Source: Bacillota bacterium (lineage in GTDB: Bacteria > Bacillota > Clostridia > Christensenellales > SZUA-584). From it: a stretch of DNA of 64,000 nt. This document shows positions 57,345 to 64,000 of the stretch, one piece after another. The notes beneath the pieces were generated by a model. That model did no database searches, was not told the origin of the DNA, and worked only from the letters and a program-made list of their open reading frames with translations. The stretch covers positions 1-64,000 of the forward strand of contig JAEYPO010000017.1 of assembly GCA_023410595.1 (NCBI GenBank), written 5' to 3'. A program made the position numbers and the translations under genes. How positions within the stretch are numbered: position 1 is the first letter of the stretch; each line of letters starts with the position of its first letter.

Positions 57345-57409
57345 TATGGGGGTTATTTGACACTCTGTCGCGTTGTTTACGGCGTTTAAGCTTTTGACAG
57401 TATCAGGTT

Positions 57410-57439
57410 TTGACAAGCCACCGGAAAAAGTAATATAAT
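57410..57439 (+). promoter_or_regulatory. Promoter of the SH3b protein gene
   Basis: A perfect TTGACA (57410-57415) and a perfect TATAAT (57434-57439) are 18 bp apart, 60 bp before the start codon. It is the closest match to consensus in this part of the window. Confidence 0.75.
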
Positions 57440-57498
57440 CAGACATAAATATTACAGTTTACGGCGGAAGCCTTTTAAGGCAAACAGGAAGTTAAATT

Positions 57499-58908
57499 AT
57501 GTTATCTTGGAAGATGAAGTTCATATACGTGGTATTGGCGGCAGCATTAATATTTTCTATGTTTGTTTTAAGCGCGCCCGCGGCCTCCGCGGAGACCTCC
57601 GCGACGGGTACGATAAACTGCCAGGACGCTATTTTAAGAGAGCAGCCTTCCACGGCTTCCAATATAATCGTTAAAATGAACGAGGGCTCGCAGGTAAGCG
57701 TGCTGGGGGGTGCGGGACGCGGCTGGTATCAGGTGGGATATCAGGACAAAACGGGTTATGTAAGGGCTGATTTTGTGGATATGCTGACCACCGGTTTAAA
57801 CGAAAAGGCTGTGATAATGTACGATTCCCCGATGACCGACCAGCCGGGGTCAGGCAACGTCACAGAAACGCTGCCGGCAAATACGCAGATAATTATCACC
57901 GGAACGTACGGCCAGACGTATCAGGTTTTGTCCGGCGCGAAAACCGGCTATGTACCCAAGAGCAGCGTACATAAATACAGGATAATAGAAATCGGCCTCA
58001 AGGCCTCGTTAAGCTCCTCCGGCGTTAACTTAAGAAGCGCTCCCAGCACTTCGGGCGAGATACTCGCGACTATGAAAAAAGGCGACGCGGTGACCGCCAT
58101 AAGCATAGAGGACAAGTGGATAAAAGTAAGCTTCTCGGGCAAAGAGGGTTACATAAGAGGAGATTTTATAACGTATACCGTGCCCGCCAACTCTCATATT
58201 ACCACGCTCTCCACGGGCATGAAGGGGCAGGCGGTTACGCAGGTGCAGACGGCGCTTAAAAAGCGCGGGTTTTTCTATCCCGCGGCCAACGGCGTTTACG
58301 GCGGCGCAACAAAAGCGGCTGTGGAAAAGTTTCAGACGTCCGTTAACCTTGACGCGGACGGCATAGCCGGGCCTCAGACGCTGCTTCTGCTGCTCGGCAC
58401 TAAAGGCGCGAACAGCCTTTGGAACAACTACAGGGCGGACATGCCCGCTCAGGACCCGCAAAAGAGCGGAAAGGTGATACTGAAAGACTGGTTCGGCGGC
58501 ATGGAAAAGGTAGTCAAGAGGTATACGCCTTTCGAGGTAATAGACGTGCGCACGGGCATAAGCTGGAACATGCAGAGATTTGGCGGCTGGTGGCACGCCG
58601 ACGTAGAGACGATGACAAAGGCCGATACGGAAGCCATGACGAAAGCCTGGGGCGGCACGCTTGACCCCACAAGAAGGCCCGTATGGGTAAAGATAGACGG
58701 CGAGTATTATGCCGCGGGGCTCATGGGGTTTGTGCATAATGTCGATACAATAAGCACAAACGGCATGGACGGGCAGATTTGCCTGCATTTCAGGGGAAGC
58801 AAGATACACGGGTCGGGAAATATCGACGAAGCCCATCAGGCGTGTATAACCGAAGCGTTCGCCAAGGCGGGCAAGCTCGATTCGTATATCGATTCGGGTA
58901 AAGTATGA
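57499..58908 (+). CDS. Exported SH3b and peptidoglycan-binding protein with unrecognised C-terminal domain
   Basis: The protein has 469 residues. The signal peptide ends near SAPAASAETSA (about 33). Then come a first SH3b domain (DAILREQPSTASNIIVKMNEGSQVS), a second weaker SH3-like segment, a third SH3b (GVNLRSAPSTSGEILATMKKGDAV) and a PG_binding_1 domain (GMKGQAVTQVQTALKKRGFF). The last 160 residues have FGGWWHADVETMT and ICLHFRGSKIHGSG...DEAHQACITEAF, with several conserved-looking His, Asp and Cys. I recognise this end as recurring in Firmicutes wall proteins but know no assigned activity. It probably binds and may act on the cell wall. Confidence 0.8.
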   Translation: MLSWKMKFIYVVLAAALIFSMFVLSAPAASAETSATGTINCQDAILREQPSTASNIIVKMNEGSQVSVLGGAGRGWYQVGYQDKTGYVRADFVDMLTTGLNEKAVIMYDSPMTDQPGSGNVTETLPANTQIIITGTYGQTYQVLSGAKTGYVPKSSVHKYRIIEIGLKASLSSSGVNLRSAPSTSGEILATMKKGDAVTAISIEDKWIKVSFSGKEGYIRGDFITYTVPANSHITTLSTGMKGQAVTQVQTALKKRGFFYPAANGVYGGATKAAVEKFQTSVNLDADGIAGPQTLLLLLGTKGANSLWNNYRADMPAQDPQKSGKVILKDWFGGMEKVVKRYTPFEVIDVRTGISWNMQRFGGWWHADVETMTKADTEAMTKAWGGTLDPTRRPVWVKIDGEYYAAGLMGFVHNVDTISTNGMDGQICLHFRGSKIHGSGNIDEAHQACITEAFAKAGKLDSYIDSGKV

Positions 58909-58927
58909 CGCGTAAAGGCTATTAATA

Positions 58928-59767
58928 ATGCTACAGATGATAACAACGTTTAAAATAAACATTAAAAAGGCCGCAAAGCTTTTGGGCGCTGCAATATCGG
59001 CGCTAATGCTTTCAGCGGCGCTATTTGCAGGGTGCGCGGCACCCGCTTCTTCGACTTCATCAGAGACGCCTTCGGCTACGCCCGTGCCCACGACGGCGCC
59101 CGACGAGACGCCGGGGGCGAATTCTCAGGCCGCGGAGCTTGGCGAGGATTCCAACGCGATAACGCATAACGATTGGATATACTATCTCGATATTAACGAC
59201 CCTGTAGTCGTTGACTTCAACGAGGACCCTCCTGTGCGCATGAGGAAGACGGACGGCAGCGAGGACAAACAGGTAGGTATACGGGGCTTCCAGTTTGATA
59301 TTATTGGCGATTACGTATACGTTGACTCCAACGACCCTGACATTGACGCAGACGGCGCGCAGACATGGAGCACGACAAGGCTGAATCTTGACGGCACGGG
59401 CATGAAGAGGCTCGAATATGGCAGCATGTCCAAAAGGCTCGTTCCGGAGGGAGAGCAGAAATTCTACTTCACTACTATGGGGGACAGCGCCGTATATATT
59501 TCAGACCTTGCCTGCGAAAACGTAGAGACGCTTATAGTTAACCTTCCCGATAAGGCGGAGATAGACGGTAAGCTGGACGCCGATAAGACGCTGCAGCTCA
59601 ATATAAACGACGCAGTAAACGGCACTGTAAATTTTGACGCGACGTTCTCAAACGCTGACGGCGTACAGGTTTACAGCGGAGAGTACAGCATAGCCAAAGA
59701 CGGCGCGGCGGTACAAAAGATAAAAGGCACGTATTACAGCTACAGCTCGCAGACCGAAGGCGACTAA
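58928..59767 (+). CDS. Putative lipoprotein of unknown function (DUF5050-like beta repeats)
   Basis: The protein has 279 residues. The N-terminal hydrophobic stretch ends in LFAGCAAP, a lipobox with Cys near residue 36. A Ser/Thr/Pro-rich linker follows, then a domain starting NAITHNDWIYYLDIND... that resembles the repeated DGWIYY segments of DUF5050-type beta-propeller-like proteins. No catalytic motif is visible. It follows the SH3b protein gene by 20 bp and is probably cotranscribed with it. Confidence 0.65.
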   Translation: MLQMITTFKINIKKAAKLLGAAISALMLSAALFAGCAAPASSTSSETPSATPVPTTAPDETPGANSQAAELGEDSNAITHNDWIYYLDINDPVVVDFNEDPPVRMRKTDGSEDKQVGIRGFQFDIIGDYVYVDSNDPDIDADGAQTWSTTRLNLDGTGMKRLEYGSMSKRLVPEGEQKFYFTTMGDSAVYISDLACENVETLIVNLPDKAEIDGKLDADKTLQLNINDAVNGTVNFDATFSNADGVQVYSGEYSIAKDGAAVQKIKGTYYSYSSQTEGD

Positions 59768-59803
59768 AGAAGGCTCTGCAAAAACTCTTGAGATGCACTA
59801 AAG

Positions 59804-59828
59804 GCGGAGGTTATCTTCCGCTTTTTTT
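59804..59828 (+). terminator. Terminator after the lipoprotein gene
   Basis: GCGGA (59804-59808) pairs with TCCGC (59817-59821), extended by A-T pairs, and is followed by seven T. Confidence 0.75.
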
Positions 59829-59838
59829 ATACAGGCTG

Positions 59839-59867
59839 TTGACAAACGCAAAGAAAGGATATATCAT
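59839..59867 (+). promoter_or_regulatory. Promoter of the nifS-nifU unit
   Basis: A perfect TTGACA (59839-59844) and TATCAT (59862-59867) are spaced by 17 bp, about 55 bp upstream of the cysteine desulfurase start. Confidence 0.65.
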
Positions 59868-59920
59868 ATCAATAAATCATAGTAATGTGATAGGGATTAT
59901 AAGATTAGAGGATAAAAGGT

Positions 59921-61099
59921 ATGCAAAAGCAAATATATCTGGATTATGCGGCGACAACATATTTGCGGCAGGAAGCGCTGGAAGCGATGGTGCCGTATAT
60001 GAGCGAAATATATGGGAACCCTTCAAGCCTGCACGATTTTGGAAGAAAAGCGAAGCTTGCGGTGGACGGCGCGCGCCTTAAGATAGCCGGTGTATTTCAC
60101 GCTCTGCCTGAAGAAGTATACTTTACGTCGGGCGGAACGGAATCGGACAACTGGGCTGTGACAGGTGCGGCATACGCAAACATGAAAAAGGGCGGCCATA
60201 TTGTGACGTCACGCGTAGAGCATCCGGCTGTGCTGAACGCGTTTAAAAGGCTGGAGGCTGAGGGGTTCCGCGTTACATATATCGATGTTGACGAAAACGG
60301 CACATTAGACCTTAAGCAGCTCAAAGAGAGCCTTGGCCCCGAGACGACTCTGGTCAGCGTAATGTACGCGAACAACGAGATAGGCACTATTCAGCCGATA
60401 GAGGAGATAGGCGGTATTGTCAAGCAGTATTCAAAAGCGTATTTCCACGTCGACGCAGTGCAGGCCGCGGGAGCTGTGGATATTAAGCTGGATAGGCTAA
60501 GAACGATAGACTTGATGTCGTTTTCCGGACACAAATTTTACGGGCCGAAAGGCGTGGGCGGACTGTTTATACGGAAAGGAACGCGAATACAGCCGCTTTT
60601 GGCGGGAGGCTCGCAGGAGAGGGGAAAACGCGCAGGCACGGAAAACGTGCCGGGGATAGTCGGCATGGCAAAGGCGCTCGAGCTGGCGGCTGCCGAAATG
60701 CCGGAGGAGAGCGCAAGGCTGAAGCGGCTGCGCGACAGGCTTATAGAGCGGGTTTTGGGCGAGATAGACTATGTTCGCCTCAACGGGCACAGTACGGACA
60801 GGCTGCCCAACAACGCTAATTTCAGCTTTGATTTTATAGAAGGCGAATCTCTGCTGATGCGTATGAGCACCTTGGGCGTCGCGGCCTCTACGGGCTCGGC
60901 TTGCTCGTCAGCGTCGCTGGAGCCTTCGCATGTGCTGCTAGCTATCGGCCTTAAGCATGAAACGGCGCACGGCTCGTACCGCATAACGCTGGGAAAACGC
61001 ACGACGCAAGAGGACATAGACTATACGGCGGACGCGCTCAAACGCGTAGTCGGCGAATTAAGAGAGATGTCGCCGTTGTATCAGAAGAAAGGAGCATAA
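59921..61099 (+). CDS. nifS: Cysteine desulfurase (NifS/IscS family)
   Basis: The protein has 392 residues. The start IYLDYAATTYL, HVDAVQAAG, the PLP Lys in SFSGHKFYGPKGVGGLFIRKG (near 205) and the catalytic Cys in STGSACSSASLEPSHVL (near 327) are all present. It releases sulfur from cysteine for Fe-S cluster assembly. The scaffold gene follows after one base and cysteine synthase lies further on, so the cluster couples cysteine supply to Fe-S assembly. Confidence 0.93.
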   Translation: MQKQIYLDYAATTYLRQEALEAMVPYMSEIYGNPSSLHDFGRKAKLAVDGARLKIAGVFHALPEEVYFTSGGTESDNWAVTGAAYANMKKGGHIVTSRVEHPAVLNAFKRLEAEGFRVTYIDVDENGTLDLKQLKESLGPETTLVSVMYANNEIGTIQPIEEIGGIVKQYSKAYFHVDAVQAAGAVDIKLDRLRTIDLMSFSGHKFYGPKGVGGLFIRKGTRIQPLLAGGSQERGKRAGTENVPGIVGMAKALELAAAEMPEESARLKRLRDRLIERVLGEIDYVRLNGHSTDRLPNNANFSFDFIEGESLLMRMSTLGVAASTGSACSSASLEPSHVLLAIGLKHETAHGSYRITLGKRTTQEDIDYTADALKRVVGELREMSPLYQKKGA

Positions 61100-61100
61100 G

Positions 61101-61496
61101 ATGTACAGCGAAAAAGTAATGGAGCATTTTGCGGCCCCGCATAACGTAGGGGAACTTAAAGACGCTAACGCCGTTGGAGAAGTGGGCAACGCGCAGTGCG
61201 GCGACATAATGCGTATGTATCTTAAGATAGAGGATGATGTGATAAAGGACGCCTCATTTAAAACGTTCGGATGCTGCGCCGCGATAGCCTCAAGCAGCGT
61301 CGCGACGGATATGATAAAGGGTAAAAGCCTAGATGAAGCGCTAGCTCTTAAGAACTCGGACGTAGTAGAAGCGCTGGGCGGGCTGCCGCCCGTAAAGATA
61401 CACTGCTCGGTGCTGGCGGAAGAAGCGATAAAAAGCGCCATAGACGACTACAGAAAGCGCTTAAATACGGGGTCCCCAGCAAGCCGTGAGGCTTGA
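61101..61496 (+). CDS. nifU: Iron-sulfur scaffold protein (NifU/IscU N-terminal type)
   Basis: The protein has 131 residues. It begins MYSEKVMEHFAAPHNVGEL, and the three cluster ligands are visible in VGNAQCGDIMRMYL, KTFGCCAAIASSS and PPVKIHCSVLAEEA. It accepts sulfur from the adjacent desulfurase. The last ten codons (GSPASREA and stop) are formed by copy 1 of a short hairpin repeat, which has replaced or extended the natural C-terminus after the helix KSAIDDYRKRL. Confidence 0.93.
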   Translation: MYSEKVMEHFAAPHNVGELKDANAVGEVGNAQCGDIMRMYLKIEDDVIKDASFKTFGCCAAIASSSVATDMIKGKSLDEALALKNSDVVEALGGLPPVKIHCSVLAEEAIKSAIDDYRKRLNTGSPASREA

Positions 61497-61545
61497 TGGG
61501 GTGTAAGTACGGGTCCCCGGCAAGTCGTGAGGCTTGCCGGTGTAA
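61470..61545. repeat. Short hairpin repeat, copies 1 and 2 in tandem
   Basis: GGTCCCCAGCAAGCCGTGAG followed by GCTTGATGGGGTG (61470-61503) and GGTCCCCGGCAAGTCGTGAG followed by GCTTGCCGGTG (61512-61543) are two copies of a roughly 33-bp element. Each folds through CAAG-YCGTGAGR-CTTG and outer CC/GG pairs. The second copy has a better-paired stem (CCGGCAAG/CTTGCCGG). The first overlaps the end of nifU. A third copy lies at 62682. Confidence 0.7.
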
Positions 61546-61696
61546 ATGCTTAAGCGGCAAAGGCAGATTCAATCGATTATGCCTTGACGCCGGTGTGAAT
61601 AAAAATTATTAAGTAAGTTTATATCTTTTCAGCGTAATTGCAATATAAATGTGGTAGAATTGCGTTGATTGATATGGAAGAATCAGGGAGGGTATT

Positions 61697-62626
61697 ATGT
61701 CAAAAGTCTACAGGAGCCTTGTTGAGCTTATAGGCAGAACTCCGCTGCTTGAGCTTACAAACTACGAAAGGAAGAATGGGCTGAAAGCTGCGATAATAGG
61801 GAAGCTGGAATACTTCAACCCGGCAGGAAGCGTGAAGGACAGGATAGCGAAATCCATGCTGGAAGACGCGGAGAGGCAAGGGCTTTTAAAGCCCGGCTCG
61901 GTAATAATAGAACCAACGAGCGGCAATACCGGCATAGGGCTTGCGTCCGTAGCCGCGGCGAGGGGCTACCGCGTAATACTCACGATGCCCGAAACTATGA
62001 GCGTTGAGCGCAGAAACCTTTTAAAAGCTTACGGTGCCGAGCTTGTGCTTACCGAAGGGGCAAAGGGCATGAGGGGCGCCATCGAGAAAGCGGATGAACT
62101 TGCCAGGGAAACGCCCGATTCGTTTATACCCGGACAGTTCGTCAACCCGGCCAATCCGCGGGTACACCGGGAAACGACAGGGCCTGAGATATGGGAAGAT
62201 ACGGGCGGCAAGGTGGACATATTCGTTTCCGGCGTAGGAACGGGCGGAACCATAACAGGCACGGGGGAGTTCCTCAAATCGAAGAATCCCCGCATCAGTA
62301 TTGTCGCGGTCGAGCCGTATGATTCGCCCGTGCTGTCGGGAGGCAGCCCCGGGCCGCATAAGCTGCAGGGCATAGGCGCGGGCTTTGTGCCCGACGTGCT
62401 TAATAAGCAGATATACGATGAGATCATAAAGGTCAGCAGCGAGGACGCGTTTGCGGCGGGCAAAGAGGTAGCGAAGACGGAGGGCCTGCTTGTAGGCATA
62501 TCTTCGGGAGCGGCTGTCTGGGCGGCGGCACAGCTTGCAAAGCGCCCCGAGAATGAAGGTAAAACCATTGTGGCCATACTTCCCGATACGGGCGAGCGTT
62601 ATCTTTCCACGCCGATGTTTGAGTAA
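61697..62626 (+). CDS. cysK: Cysteine synthase (O-acetylserine sulfhydrylase)
   Basis: The protein has 309 residues. The PLP Lys lies in EYFNPAGSVKDRIAKSML (near residue 45), followed by IEPTSGNTGIGLASVAA (near 70-86) and the glycine-rich phosphate loop SGVGTGGTITGTGEFL. It makes cysteine from O-acetylserine and sulfide. GGGAGGG precedes the start. A -10-like TAGAAT lies at 61655-61660 without a good -35. Confidence 0.93.
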   Translation: MSKVYRSLVELIGRTPLLELTNYERKNGLKAAIIGKLEYFNPAGSVKDRIAKSMLEDAERQGLLKPGSVIIEPTSGNTGIGLASVAAARGYRVILTMPETMSVERRNLLKAYGAELVLTEGAKGMRGAIEKADELARETPDSFIPGQFVNPANPRVHRETTGPEIWEDTGGKVDIFVSGVGTGGTITGTGEFLKSKNPRISIVAVEPYDSPVLSGGSPGPHKLQGIGAGFVPDVLNKQIYDEIIKVSSEDAFAAGKEVAKTEGLLVGISSGAAVWAAAQLAKRPENEGKTIVAILPDTGERYLSTPMFE

Positions 62627-62681
62627 ACAATATTCATTGCTGCCGGAAAGAGCTCGGCCATTGAATACATAGTATTCATAC

Positions 62682-62718
62682 GGAGTCCCCAACAAGTCGT
62701 GAGACTTGATGGTGTGGT
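62682..62718. repeat. Short hairpin repeat, copy 3
   Basis: GAGTCCCCAACAAGTCGTGAG followed by ACTTGATGGTGTGG is the third copy of the element seen at 61470 and 61512. It lies between cysK and the Rrf2 gene. The stem changes (CAAGTC/GACTTG) are compensatory relative to copy 1, which supports selection for the folded form. Confidence 0.65.
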
Positions 62719-62749
62719 AATAAAACAAACTGACAGGCGGTATAAGTAA

Positions 62750-63181
62750 ATGAAGATATCCACGAGAGGGCGCTATGCGCTGAGGCTGATGCTTGAACTG
62801 GCGATGGCGCCCGACGGCGAATATACGACTATAAAAAGCATTGCGGCCAGGCAGGAGATATCCGAAAAATATCTCGAGCAGATAATTACATCCTTAAGCC
62901 GCTCCGGCTATGTAAAGAGCACGCGCGGCGCGCAAGGCGGCTATAAGCTTGCTAAACCCGCCGAAGAGTACACGGTAGGTATGATACTCAGGACTATTGA
63001 AGGAAACCTTGTGCCCGTAGCGTGCATGGAAGACGAGCCTAATCAGTGCCCGCGCAGCCTGCAATGCGTAACGCTCGATATATGGAAACAAATAAACGAC
63101 GCGGTAAACAACGTAATAGATAATATAACGCTTGCGGACCTTGTAAAAAAGCAGCGGGATATTCACGCGGCGTCGAATTAA
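62750..63181 (+). CDS. Rrf2-family transcriptional regulator (IscR/CymR-like)
   Basis: The protein has 143 residues. The winged helix begins MKISTRGRYALRLMLELA; the recognition part is ISEKYLEQIITSLSRSGYVKSTRGAQGGY, standard for Rrf2. Three cysteines in ACMEDEPNQCPRSLQC (C-x7-C-x5-C, about residues 92-106) sit where IscR and RsrR bind an Fe-S cluster; CymR lacks them. It therefore probably senses Fe-S status and controls the nifS-nifU-cysK cluster just upstream. Its position at the end of the cluster differs from the common order with the regulator first. Confidence 0.88.
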   Translation: MKISTRGRYALRLMLELAMAPDGEYTTIKSIAARQEISEKYLEQIITSLSRSGYVKSTRGAQGGYKLAKPAEEYTVGMILRTIEGNLVPVACMEDEPNQCPRSLQCVTLDIWKQINDAVNNVIDNITLADLVKKQRDIHAASN

Positions 63182-63264
63182 ATTTCTTCAGTTCTTATTA
63201 ATCCTTAACACCTTTTTTGTGTACAGATACATAAGGCAGGTTTATCTGTTTATAATGTATGGAC

Positions 63265-63298
63265 CGGTTTTTGCATATTAAGCAAAGGCCGTTTTTTT
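63265..63298 (+). terminator. Terminator after the Rrf2 gene
   Basis: CGGTTTTTGC (63265-63274) pairs with GCAAAGGCCG (63282-63291) with two G-U pairs, followed by seven T. Confidence 0.75.
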
Positions 63299-63321
63299 AT
63301 GTCTGAACTTGTAAAAAAATG

Positions 63322-63350
63322 TTGACAAAAAGCGGAAAAAGCGTTATAAA
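63322..63350 (+). promoter_or_regulatory. Promoter of the alanine dehydrogenase gene
   Basis: A perfect TTGACA (63322-63327) and TATAAA (63345-63350) are separated by exactly 17 bp. The leader to the start codon is about 170 bp and contains a small hairpin (CGAGT/ACTCG, 63361-63374) but no gene. Confidence 0.75.
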
Positions 63351-63530
63351 TTTTTATAGAACGAGTACTCACTCGATGTACAATCGGCATATAATATAAC
63401 AGTCAGTTTTTTCACTTTGTACTGCAGAACCGGCAATGATTCAAAGCACTTAAGTCGCGTCTTTCGGCCGGTATAATCCACAAAAGCTTTAACAAAAAAC
63501 ATCCAACTTTCAAGAGGAAAGAGGGGTAGC

Positions 63531-64000
63531 ATGATTATTGGAGTTCCCAGAGAAATCAAAAACAATGAGAACAGGGTAGCCATAACCCCCGCCGGAGTCG
63601 ACGAGCTTTGCCGCGCGGGTAATATCGTTATGGTCGAAAAAGGCGCGGGAGCCGGCAGCGGAATAGAGGACGAAGAATATACGGCTTCGGGGGCTCAAAT
63701 AGCGCCTGAGGCAAAAGACGTGTATGCGCGGGCGGATACGATAGTAAAAGTTAAAGAGCCACTGGAGAGCGAATACGGGCTGCTCAAAGAGGGTCAGACG
63801 CTTTTTACGTATCTTCACCTTGCGCCTAATCCGAAGCTTACAAACGCGCTGCTTAAGAGTAAGGTTACGGGCATAGCTTACGAGACCGTACAGAGGGAGG
63901 ATAAGTCGCTGCCGCTGCTTGCGCCTATGAGCGAGGTGGCGGGCAGGATGTCGGTGCAGATAGGGGCGGCTATGCTGCTCAAACACAACAAAGGCGAAGG
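63531..64000 (+). CDS. ald: Alanine dehydrogenase, 5' part (runs off the window)
   Basis: An open frame starts at the ATG at 63531, ten bases after GAGGGG, and is still open at the window end (156 codons). It reads MIIGVPREIKNNENRVAITP, with KEGQTLFTYLHLAPNP near 90 and APMSEVAGRMSVQIGA near 140. This is the N-terminal domain of the alanine dehydrogenase/PNT family; the short VPREIK start and YLHLAP favour alanine dehydrogenase over transhydrogenase. It interconverts L-alanine and pyruvate with NADH and ammonia. The NAD-binding part lies outside the window. Confidence 0.92.
   Translation, partial: MIIGVPREIKNNENRVAITPAGVDELCRAGNIVMVEKGAGAGSGIEDEEYTASGAQIAPEAKDVYARADTIVKVKEPLESEYGLLKEGQTLFTYLHLAPNPKLTNALLKSKVTGIAYETVQREDKSLPLLAPMSEVAGRMSVQIGAAMLLKHNKGE

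Noticed and set aside
58030..59091. 353-codon frame opposite the SH3b protein and lipoprotein
   Set aside because: Antisense to two genes with clear signal peptides; translation has no recognisable features.

Overview
The window looks like chromosomal DNA of an anaerobic, Gram-positive-type bacterium of the Clostridia/Firmicutes. The evidence is strong GGAGG ribosome-binding sites, a LytR-CpsA-Psr protein, a CpsB/CpsD/Wzz phosphoregulatory module, a LoaP/NusG-type antiterminator, PT-rich surface-protein linkers and a nifS-nifU-cysK-Rrf2 cluster. The assignment rests on gene content and sequence style only; no rRNA, tRNA or complete tmRNA gene was found.

Region 1 (1-4.8 kb) holds one large repetitive cell-surface protein. 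It ends at a 22-nt fragment matching the 3' end of tmRNA (4795-4816), which reads as the distal attachment site of an element integrated in ssrA. Region 2 (4.8-23.0 kb, GC-rich) is a carbohydrate-catabolic island. A LacI-type regulator and an AEC transporter face leftwards. A long rightward operon encodes a LIV-type ABC importer, a NagB-like deaminase, a creatininase-family amidohydrolase, a Gfo/Idh dehydrogenase, a fused dihydropyrimidine-dehydrogenase-like flavoprotein, a fructuronate-reductase-like SDR, an Ldh_2-type dehydrogenase, a KDPG aldolase carrying an extra C-terminal VOC-like domain, and KDG kinase. The operon ends in a clear terminator and is followed by a TSUP permease. Two identical 13-bp operator candidates flank the operon promoter. 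A second partial tmRNA-end match (23038-23052) marks the right edge of this region.

Region 3 (23.0-48.1 kb, AT-rich) is a complete Wzx/Wzy-type exopolysaccharide or capsule locus. It has a LoaP-like antiterminator, divergent cpsB-cpsD-wzz genes, and a rightward operon preceded by a leader with two stem-loops. The operon encodes a UDP-GlcNAc 4,6-dehydratase, an aminotransferase, an initiating phosphoglycosyltransferase, four further glycosyltransferases, a deacetylase-like protein, Wzy and Wzx. It also has all five WbpA/B/E/D/I-type enzymes for UDP-2,3-diacetamido-mannuronic acid, and an LCP attachment protein. An unusual protein fuses a class-II glutamine amidotransferase to a WbpG-type sugar amidotransferase; it probably makes an acetamidino uronic acid without HisH and HisF.

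Region 4 (48.3-64 kb, GC-rich again) is more ordinary chromosome: a polar amino acid ABC importer, GalT, a DUF89 protein, an orphan dihydrolipoyl dehydrogenase preceded by a fossil of an E2 acyltransferase gene, a GH3 glucosidase, an SH3b/peptidoglycan-binding exported protein, a lipoprotein, the nifS-nifU-cysK-Rrf2 sulfur/Fe-S cluster, and the 5' part of alanine dehydrogenase running off the end. A MITE-like palindrome and a three-copy short hairpin repeat are scattered in this part.
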